From Bolinopsis microptera (lineage: Eukaryota > Ctenophora > Tentaculata > Lobata > Bolinopsidae): a stretch of DNA of 64,000 nt. This document shows positions 48,401 through 56,200 of the stretch, in pieces (positions within the stretch are counted from its first letter, which is position 1; each line of letters opens with the position of its first letter). The translations under genes and the position numbers were made by a program. A model generated the notes under the pieces. That model was not told the origin of the DNA and did not search any database. It saw nothing but the letters and a program-made list of their open reading frames with translations. The stretch lies in contig NC_087073.1 of assembly GCF_026151205.1 (NCBI RefSeq), forward strand, positions 4,361,001-4,425,000, given 5' to 3'.

Positions 48401-51400
48401 CTCGGCAATTAAGATCACTGTCGTCATCATGTTCGCTCTGTTCTGCATTGTCTGTGTTTTGGTTTATCTCGGTCTCACTCACTGTGGTGAGGCTAAGGAT
48501 AATACAAAGAAAGCTGCATGCGATGGTGGAGAGGATGGTGGAGGTGATGGTGGAGAGGATGGCGGAGTTTCAGATAGTTTCGAGAAAGATGCTGGCCTCC
48601 AGACCCTAAGTGGAGAGGGTGAGGCTAGTAAACGTCTTTTAGATACCTCAGTTTGAGTCGCTGAATATAAAGATTTAAGAACATTGACTCTTAAAAGCAA
48701 ACCCTAAGGATGCTTTGTAATTATTTTCTGTCTTACAAAAGTGTTCTGTTCTTTTTCGTGCTGATTTCTAAACGTTTGTAAATGATTTTTATTTTTGAAG
48801 TGTTTCGAATGAAGTTTTCAGAAAAATTTAGGGAACCAATTATGTTGAGCTGTGAGCATTTAAATGCTAAAATTGCTAAAAAGAAATTTTCATGATGACG
48901 TGTAATGATTTTTTGTCATTATTAATTAATTTTGTTGTACTTTTTGTTGTTTGAAGTTTTTAATGTTCAGCCAATGTTTTGGTACATTTAAAATAATGGA
49001 TCTGTCTTCTCTGATATTGAATTATACTACTCATTTTCTGATTTTCTACCTATTGAATTCAAACAGTTTTTTTGTAAATGCCTTTTTAATTGTATCACTA
49101 ATTGGATGCACCCAATTTTATCCACTTAAGAATATCGCAAATGATTAAATCTTTCCTCTTTCGTTATACCCCTATTTCAAGGAAAAACTGTGTGCTTCCA
49201 AAAAAACTAATAATTGAAGCATGCTTCTAAATCATGAAAATTCGTTCTATCTACGGTTTAAATTAGCCAAACAATTATGCAAGCAATGTGTAATTAGCAG
49301 TAAGAAAGTCCTCAACCTTGCTGAGACTTTGCAGCGAATTTTTACCGAGTTTTGGCTTTGGAGGGAGAATTTCGAGAAAAATGAATGAGAAAAGGATCCG
49401 TAGGCAGGGTAATCTCTTTTTGTTCAGCTTTAGAGATTATTCGGTAATCTCTCTGTGTGATACGACAGCGTATATGTCCAAACCTTCTGAAGTGTCGTAC
49501 AAATCATTAAGAAGCTACAAGAGGATCATGTTGATATCGACCTTTTATTTTGTTGAAGGATTGGCAGGTGCTGTATACATGGAGCACTTCTTCCCCTGCG
49601 CTTAACTTCGAGTCTCTGAGACCTTCAAACTGAGATACACATTTCCCATATATGCACTTAATATGAAATATGGGCGTGGCTCCACAGCCTTGGGACTAGC
49701 GACACAACATGTGCCCCTCGGTGATTTGAGTTGCCAATAACCTATTTAACCCGATTCAGTAGCAAAAAACTCTTTGCAGTGAAGTGCACACTCAACCCCT
49801 CCGGCCTCCCTGCTACTGTAATATATTGGTCGACATGACATTGTAACCTAGCAAAATGGTAAAATGGTCATAACTCGGCTTACTTGTAAACAACCAACTT
49901 GAAATTTTGGGAAAGCACTTCAATTATCAAACCAAATGTGTCTAGAAACTTTGGAGTTCCTAGCTCAAAGCGTCCTTGAGTTATGGTGATGATAGTGAAA
50001 AAAGGGAGTGGCGTGCCTCACCTTCTCTAATTGATAAAATTTTACGAAATTTTCAGGACATCTAAGTTTGAACCATATCTATATTCTATATTCTCTGAGA
50101 TTTTTGAGCAATTCTGATACGAATTACGTGAGTTATTTACAGTGTTGCGTGTGGGTAGTTACTTCTGGGCCACCCTGTATTACGTGAGGCATGAAATAAT
50201 AGTTCAAGATATTATAGAGGAGAAAGTATGATATTCAAAAATAAAAAACATTAGCAAAAATAAACATTAGCAGAGCCCACGAACCTAGTTTACAAGATAT
50301 CCTGATTAAGAGGGCTGATTGGACAGAAATAAGTGGTACTTTAGTGAAACATATCCCGTGCTCGTTATCTCTGAGAAGTTGTATCAGCTTATCGTCCAAT
50401 GATAAGGAACATTCTCCTATTTTATCTCCCAGCACCCACTGCGACTGAAAAATAAATTACAAATTATGAAAAAGACAGGCTTAGTGGCTCAATTGGTTAA
50501 TCTGCCTGGCATTGCTAGTGAGTCGTGACCCGACTCTGTCACTAGCTGTGGGGTGAGCGTCGTCGACGCTCAGCTAAGGAGCCTGAGTGGTCTATGCAGC
50601 CCCCGGTCCACTCAGCCAAATACTCGAGAAATCGGGTGTGAGGGTTAAATGAGGAGCTGCCCATTGCAGCAAAGTCTCGGGCGAAGAAAGTATGGTACAC
50701 ACTACCTTAACCGTAAAATCGGCTTCCTGTAATTGGCTGGTTACACACTTGTGTAACAATGTGGCTGTTGGAATGTCCGAAGTAAAATAAGTGTTGAGAT
50801 TTTAAAAGAAGGTGTCACTGGATTAAAGGGCACTTAATAACGAAACAGACGCCTGATATGATAAAACAAAAAACACGTGATGTCCGCTAACGTTTTGAGA
50901 GCTGATGAAGGGTTGGTGGAAGAGAAAGAGTCCGATGTTTTGGTTAGGTGAGCAAGCTCTAAAGAGGAAGGTGTGATACCATTGTGGCTGATCTGAGGGT
51001 CCTTGTGGGGTACTCAGCTGCACCTGTACCGGGAGTTAAGTGAGTTAGCATCTCACCAATCTAGAGAATAATTGTTAGAATGTGAAGCTTGACCAGGGTT
51101 GCACCAAGAAATTAAGCTGGAAATTTAATTCGCAATAATAATGATAATAACAGCTAGTACCTTATCATGGACATTGAATGAGATGTGGGAATAGGCATTC
51201 TCAAAGTGGTCCTTCCCGACAATAACGACCCCCTCCCTGGGCCTGTCTATTGGTGTTTCCAGGTACTGAACTAACACCTGCAAATGTTGTAGTTTTATTG
51301 GGAGATAGTCGGCAACAAATTGATTTATAAAAGTAAAGAATACAAATAGTTTAGTTGTATTCCAATGCAGAGATGATAAATTTGAACTAAATCAATTGGA

Positions 51401-51655
51401 GGGTTTCAAACTCTATAAACAACCTGTAGATCGAGCTGGGCGGGAAGTGAGGGAGGAATGTGCTTAGTCTTTATAACAAGCGTTATGAACAGTTCACTGT
51501 GCTGGCCAGCTAAGGTTATGTGATAATACTCAAACGTGTTCCGGTCCGCTAACTTCAGATCAAACTCATCAATAACATCATCAGCAGTGCAGAGCAGGAG
51601 CTCCAGTTCCTCCAGAGTTTCTGTGTGTACCACCAACACCTCCTCAAATACACTC
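33423..51655 (-). CDS. CCDC33-like C2-domain/coiled-coil protein with a 14.9 kb intron
   Basis: Minus-strand exons: 51655-51424, 51277-51161, 50444-50285, then 35389-35151, 34922-34786, 34552-34357, 34175-34032, 33812-33423 (stop). Every junction keeps phase, including the long one (CTAG/GTTCGT phase 1 into AACAG/GGGTAAG). The first three exons read like a C2-type beta sandwich (EEVLVVHTETLEELELLLCT, GDKIGECSLSLDDKLIQLL). The rest is coiled coil: QKMGKDIMACRDYIIALKKD, SIKLKFASFETERREINELR, RDQEKVIEQLEGMLQG. Order and motifs recall vertebrate CCDC33 from memory, a testis/cilium-associated protein; this needs an alignment. More 5' exons may lie right of 51655, or the ORF from ATG 51750 may be the start. 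An opposite-strand gene is nested in the long intron. If the two exon groups are separate genes, the border lies at 35389/50285. Confidence 0.65.
35432..35750 (+). mobile_element. Tc1/mariner-type MITE, copy with TA flank
   Basis: TA (35430-35431) is followed by CAGGGTGGCCCAGAAGTAAC and about 320 bp homologous to the reverse copy at 49850-50171. The far end is not a clear inverted terminus, so the element may be truncated. It lies at the left end of the long CCDC33-like intron. Confidence 0.65.
35854..37878 (+). repeat. Segmental repeat unit 1 (about 2 kb)
   Basis: First of three head-to-tail copies beginning AGTTCCACCTCATGAGAC. Contents in order: a lead-in of about 400 bp, the 14-bp minisatellite (36255-36790), then about 1.1 kb that includes TTCCCGGCTTGTTGCCG and a single copy of the 41-bp motif GACTTGCAACCATTAC. 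This unit has no secondary insertion and serves as the reference for the other two. Confidence 0.85.
36255..36790 (+). repeat. 14-bp minisatellite array 1 (CCTAGCAACAGTGA)
   Basis: About 38 units of CCTAGCAACAGTGA with recurrent variants (CTAGTAACAGTAA, CTTGTAACAGTAA, CTAGGAACAGTTA) in blocks, showing higher-order amplification. The array is bounded on both sides by TTGGTCGACATGACATTGT-like sequence. Confidence 0.9.
38288..38725 (+). repeat. 14-bp minisatellite array 2
   Basis: About 31 units of the same CCTAGCAACAGTGA family, again ending in CAGTTGGTCGACATGAC. Variant order differs from array 1, so arrays have changed since the segmental duplication. Confidence 0.9.
39359..40125. mobile_element. 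Tc1/mariner-like MITE in repeat unit 2
   Basis: Terminal inverted repeats of about 40 bp (AGGGTGGGCCAAAAGTCAGT on the left, inverted on the right with an extra terminal C). TA lies at 39357-39358 and 40126-40127. Unit 1 lacks it (reading AAGTAAGTAGAATTGG through), so unit 1 is an empty-site paralogue. The interior of about 680 bp has no transposase. Confidence 0.8.
40340..40511 (+). repeat. Four-copy tandem repeat of about 41 bp
   Basis: Four copies of a unit containing TATGACTTGCAACCATTACT and TTCGTTAAAATC, the third and fourth with small insertions (GGTA, GCACC). Unit 1 has only one copy near 37650-37691. Confidence 0.8.
41101..41728 (+). repeat. 14-bp minisatellite array 3
   Basis: About 45 units of CCTAGCAACAGTGA and its variants, with the same TTGGTCGACATGACATTGT border on the right. 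One unit pair is truncated (AACAGAGCAACAG near 41226). Confidence 0.9.
41849..42176. mobile_element. hAT-type MITE (CAGTGGCGTAAC ends, 8-bp TSD)
   Basis: Begins CAGTGGCGTAACTTTG and ends AGTTACGCCACTG, with the octamer ATTATTAG duplicated at 41841-41848 and 42177-42184. An 8-bp duplication and CAGTGGCG ends are typical of hAT-derived MITEs. The interior has C-runs (GCGCCCCCC) and a long A tract. Units 1 and 2 are empty at this site. Confidence 0.88.
42375..42757 (-). repeat. 37-bp tandem array
   Basis: About ten units of 37 bp built on GATTTCCAATATATAAGCTG plus ACCGGGACCGA-type sequence. Only one such unit is present in repeat units 1 and 2, so it expanded locally. Its minus-strand translation is a repetitive artefact. 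Confidence 0.85.
43195..48656 (+). CDS. Ankyrin-repeat / XK-related (XKR-like) fusion protein, frameshifted
   Basis: ATG 43195 (MADDVEEQLL) follows a likely acceptor at 43180. The N-terminal part is about 25-30 ankyrin repeats; twelve central ones (about 43980-45215) are almost identical 34-residue units (TALMHAAKAGQTEVIKAL). After a linker comes a multi-pass domain from about 46490 to 48480. Its landmarks are LLDFALDVKVGV, ITEQIPELIVQFYLFQIYF, LLYLTYLIMIPSRLFLHASL, FFTLIWFIINFTVI and FIKFLFIC-type helices. The pattern (Q/E-x-P-E-L-x-x-Q-x-Y followed by S-R-L) resembles XK-related proteins, some of which are phospholipid scramblases at the plasma membrane. The C-terminus has a Gly/Asp/Glu repeat. 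The frame shifts three times: +1 near 43490, -1 near 46193, -1 near 46360. The rest is well preserved. Broken gene or sequencing indels cannot be told apart here. Confidence 0.7.
43980..45215 (+). repeat. 102-bp coding tandem repeat (twelve ankyrin units)
   Basis: Twelve consecutive 102-bp units, each encoding one 34-residue ankyrin repeat, remain highly similar at DNA level. One unit lacks six bases (DDRVNHRDKAGM, two residues short). This indicates recent expansion or gene conversion within the exon. Confidence 0.85.
48657..49400. other. 3' region of the ankyrin/XKR gene
   Basis: AT-rich, without an ORF I would support. It is probably 3' UTR followed by spacer, up to the partial duplicate. 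Confidence 0.5.
49409..49604 (+). pseudogene. Partial duplicate of the XKR-like domain
   Basis: Reads FLFSFRDYSVISLCDTTAYM and ends AGAVYMEHFFPC. It matches about 190 bp of the upstream gene (47996-48186) with only a handful of differences, then breaks abruptly at CCCCTGCG. There is no start or remaining domain, so it is a recent dead fragment. Confidence 0.85.
49826..49855 (+). repeat. Solo minisatellite border plus one 14-bp unit
   Basis: TTGGTCGACATGACATTGTA followed by ACCTAGCAA, the same border and first unit as the arrays at 36.2, 38.3 and 41.1 kb. Here it is unexpanded and directly adjoins the MITE copy at 49850. Confidence 0.7.
49850..50171 (-). mobile_element. Tc1/mariner-type MITE copy
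   Basis: The minus strand starts CAGGGTGGCCCAGAAGTAAC and is homologous over about 320 bp to 35432-35750. Both lie in the same long intron, in opposite orientation. TA follows the right end. Confidence 0.7.
50477..50800 (+). repeat. tRNA-derived SINE, intact at the transposon target site
   Basis: The degenerate tRNA head (TTAGTGGCTCAATTGGTTAA) is followed by the body GTGGGGTGAGCGTCG, GTGGTCTATGCAGCCC, GGTCCACTCAGCC, ACTCGAGAAATCGGG. The 3' part continues to about 50800. It is the uninterrupted relative of the SINE at 1-1386. It lies in an intron of the CCDC33-like gene. Confidence 0.8.
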
Positions 51656-51750
51656 CTGAAGGTGGTAACGTGAGTATTTACAGTTGTAACTTTTAGTAAT
51701 GTATGAGCGAGTTTGGACAATAAAAGATTGGCTATTTTTATGCTTGTCAT

Positions 51751-53217
51751 GTGACGCGATAATTATATCTCTTATGGAGATCAGATGCGGCGGAGTGTAT
51801 GAAACAAAGATTCTTCAACAAAAGATATCTGTACAAAATTCGGTGATATAATTTAGCACCGTCATGAGTTATTAAAACTATCATCTGAATTTATAGAAAT
51901 CATTAGAGAAGATGTAAGACATCTGGGCTCAAAAATACAGAAAGATCTTTATCATACAGGGCTTTATCATGTTTATCGTACCTTACGATATAATTCATGA
52001 GAAAAAACAATCCCTTCAGAGTTCAGCCGAAAAAGTTTCCACTGATCATTTCTTTGTTCGTCACCACGAAAGTCTAAGCCACAAAATTTCCAGATGTTTG
52101 TCGTTATTATTTAAATACTTTATCGCTTCCCAGCTCTTGGTGTGATCTAATTAATATAACATTCTTCGTGCCTCAAGTTGTAAGACGACCCACTCTGGCA
52201 TCTAAGGCTCTATAGTGGCTTTATACAAACTGTTTTTCAATTGTTTCTTTTCCTTTCAGTTACATCTATCCTAGAACAGATGGTCAAGAGCTGGTGGCAG
52301 TAAAAAGTTGGCACATTTTAGTAACTCAGAAGGAAAATTAGATTTCTAAAAGATTTCAGTTGTTCTATTTGTACAGACTCTATGTGCTATGGATAGTATC
52401 AAATGTTTTTGCACAGTTTTAATGGTTATCGATTACTGCTTCCATTTCTCAATGAGTATCTTTGTACTTTTCTGCTAACAAATACGAATCACTATTTGGG
52501 AATGTTTCGCTCCGATACCGTGAAGATTTATGGCACGACATAAGAATGTAACAGCACGGTGATTAGACAAAGAGATCACAAGTGGTCTCTTTGATAAAGT
52601 ATGGAAAAATATGAGAAGTCTATAGATTATTAGTGCCGATAAATTTCTCGTCAGTAATAATCTATTTCTCGTCAGTAATGATCTATTTCTCGTTAGTAAT
52701 GATCTATTTCTCGTCAGTTATGATCTATTTCTTGTCAGTAATGATATATTTCTCGTCAGTAATGATCTATTGGCCGCAGATAAATATCTTTATTTGTCCA
52801 TCTTGACAATTGTATTTATTTGTTGGTGCCTTCATGAACTGAATTTGCTATACCAACGGGGAGTTACAATTCACCCTTTTCCAACGAATCTTAAAACCTA
52901 TAACATTATCTCCTTTTCATTGAACCCCTATCCGGTTTACATTGTTATTGTTTGAAAATAGTTAAAACTTCTAAAGACTTTAAAAACTCCTACAAACTAT
53001 CCCAAAGACTTAATGGAAAGAATGAAACGTTTTTGCACGGTTTTAATGGTAATATGGTATTGTTCCCGTCTCTCAGTCTCTTTTCAAGGTTTGTAATTAA
53101 CATCATTGAGATTCAGAGAATCTTAATTTTTAGAAAACCTCTTTTACAATCATGCAATAAATTATTTTTCAGCTGATTATATTATATTGAAATACACAAT
53201 TTATCTTAACATTTCAG
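51751..53217. other. Spacer upstream of the LDLa-GPCR gene
   Basis: AT-rich. It contains a 21-bp tandem repeat (52644-52769). Two diverged copies of a segment with TTTTGCAC(A/G)GTTTTAATGG lie at about 52405 and 53030. It may hold a 5' exon with signal peptide for the receptor gene. Confidence 0.5.
52644..52769 (+). repeat. 21-bp tandem repeat, six units
   Basis: Six units of TTTCTCGTCAGTAATGATCTA with one or two substitutions each. It lies about 450 bp upstream of the receptor's large exon. Confidence 0.9.
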
Positions 53218-56200
53218 AAGAACAGTGCTCAGTAATAAGTGTTCAGGGATTTCTAAAAATGGGCTGCCTTATCAAAGGAAGACCTTCTTACAAATGTCCA
53301 CATTCTGATAAAATGTATTTACCGTATCCTACTGACCCTGAAAGATGTCTTGAAATAGGATTCACGGACGTCTGTGAAAATGACCCTACATTTTATCAGT
53401 TCTGTGGATTTCCTGTTTGCTCCGAGCATAGGATAGCACAAGATCCTCCAATAGTGTGCGGGTCTTTTATATGCTCGACAAAATACAAATCACAATCCGG
53501 GAAGGATTTTATTCAACATCGTGGTGGGTGGATGCGCGACATGTTGACTACATGTAATGGTGCTCTTGACTGCTTGAATACAGAGATTGACGAAGAAGTA
53601 TGTTCAAATGAAACCTCATTGTGTAAATATAGCAAAATCGAAAGAATTAATTCTGATAAAATTTGTGATAGAACCTGTGACTGCTTTTTGTGTCAAGATG
53701 AAACGCAATGCAAACCCGACCAAATAATCTCAGGAAAAGAGTGTGAGAATAACTTCTACAGCAAAAGAATTAGATTTTTAATTGGTGACCATTTAAGCGA
53801 ATATGTACCTCCTGGGGCTATATGTGACGGAATAGAAGACTGTTTACAAGGATATGACGAAATGAACTGCAGTTCAACAAAACACTGCTTCAACTCTGAA
53901 TTCTTAGGCTCGAAAAGAGTATCCCTTGTTCCTGAAAACATTTGCACAGTTCCGAATCCAAGATTTGAAGTATGTAGCAACTACATCGATCAGCTTAACT
54001 GTTCTCACGCATTAGACTCGCCTCTGATCTGTAAAGTTGATGGATATGATTCATTTGTGTCCAAGTATGCTCTCTGCAGAGGAACCACTTTGTGCGATGA
54101 TGGAATGGAGAATGTCTGTGTGACTCCTGATGGAGGTTGTCATTTACACAAACACCAACTTTGTGATGGTTATCGAGACTGTAATTCAGGACTTGATGAG
54201 AATGAAGAACTGTGCTCGATGACGAAGAAAAGTTGCCAGCGAAAATTGTCGTACAGACAACATCAAGAGAACAATATTCCTTTATCTTGGGTTATGGATG
54301 GAGTGGAGGACTGTAGAAATGGAATTGATGAAGACCCGTCTCAATGGAAGCTCTGCGGAAACAACATAGAAAAACGCTACACTGAGTTGAACAACCCTTG
54401 CTCCGAAGTTTTTCTTTGCCAGAACAAAAATTTCGTCGAGTTAAGCAACCTTTGTGATAGCGTAATTTCTTGTTCGGAAGAAGAGGCCGTTTGTAAAGCT
54501 TCTCGTTCTACAGCTGATGTAAAAAGGGACATTCTCATGTACAGGAATGAACTGAGGATTGGTCATATACTTCCAGGTTTATATGATTTGGAAAGACAGA
54601 TTTCTCCCATGATAAAACAGGAATACATATCTCCTGATGTTCCATTTGGAGTATCACCCCAACCTGTGATTCTTCCAAATAACACCAAGTATGATTGCAG
54701 ACATGTTTTTGGAGAAATGTATGTTCATCTTAGTTGTCTAGGGGCTTGTCAAAACGCCGATTGCATTTTAAGAAAGGTACGTCACGATTCATGTCACAAC
54801 ATAATCAACAACCGATTTTTCACTCTCGCAAACAATTCCTATTTGACCATAGTAAGGCAAAGAAAAAGCAAATACCATAGTGATCTTTTCGCCTGTGATA
54901 ATGGATTTTGTATAACGTATGAAAGAGTTTGTGACCTTGTAGACGATTGTGGAGATGGATCAGACGAAGCAGACTGTCTCAATAGTTTTAAATGTGACAA
55001 TGGTGAGATCATACCAATCACTAAACTTCAAGATGGACAGATTGACTGTTCAGATTTTTCTGATGAATGTGGCAACATGTCGGGACTTCAAATAAAAATT
55101 AATGCAATAAATGGTCAAGCTTTACCGTTCTTTGCTTGGTTGATAGGATCAACAGCTATATTACTGAACTTGATCATTATTGTCAGATCAATCATCGATT
55201 TGTATGGTTGTCAAAGTCCAGTAAAACTGATCAACAGAACAATGGTGATCATGATATCTTTTGGTGACCTACTTGTTGGTTCATACCTTGTGGTAATAGC
55301 GACTGTAAACGATCAGACTAAAGAAAATTATTGCAAAGAAAGATATAACTGGCTCACTAGCAATTCCTGTGCAACTCTTGGTGTATTGAGTTCATTTGGG
55401 TCTCATATTTCACTCTTTGCAATGACATTTCTCAGTTTGAACAGAGTGTTTACAATCAGACGAATATCAGGAATTAGGTCTTTGACAATGTTTAAAACAG
55501 CCAAATTATTTCTTTGTTTGCTTGGAATGATCTGTTGCTCCCTTTTCATCTCAATATTTCCTCTGCTTCCTTCCCAAGAGGATTTCTTTGTAAACGGACT
55601 GAGCTATCCAGATCATCAATTATTTATCGGAGCCCCATCAAAACAGCACTACATCAGTATAATCAGTAGCTACCATCAAACCTTTATCAGTCGCGGTGGT
55701 ATGACTTGGGCGACGGTGAGAAGATTGGTTGAGAGCATGTTCACAAAGGATTTCGGTGGGGTTAAATCCACTAGGTTACACTTTTATGGTAATGATGGTG
55801 TTTGTTTGTTCAAATACTTTGTAGGGGGGGGTGTCATGTCCGTCTATGTCCGCCTATGTCCTGTCCTTTTTGGATTCTATGAGACAACGGACGTGTTTTT
55901 TGGGACATTGGCGGACACGGACGGACATTGGCGGACTCGGACGGACATTGGCGGACTCGGACGGACATTGGCGGACTCGGACGGACATTGGCGGACCCGG
56001 ACGGACATTGGCGGACTTGGATGGACATTGGTGGACATTAGCGGACATTGGTGGACATTAGCGGACAAACATTTTGAGGACTGAAGAGTACTGAAGAGTA
56101 CTGAAGAGTACTGAGGAGGATGGCTGAGAAGGATGGCTGAGGAAGATAGCTGAGGAGGATGACTGAGGAGGATGACTGAGAGGGAGGAGAAGGATCAGGA

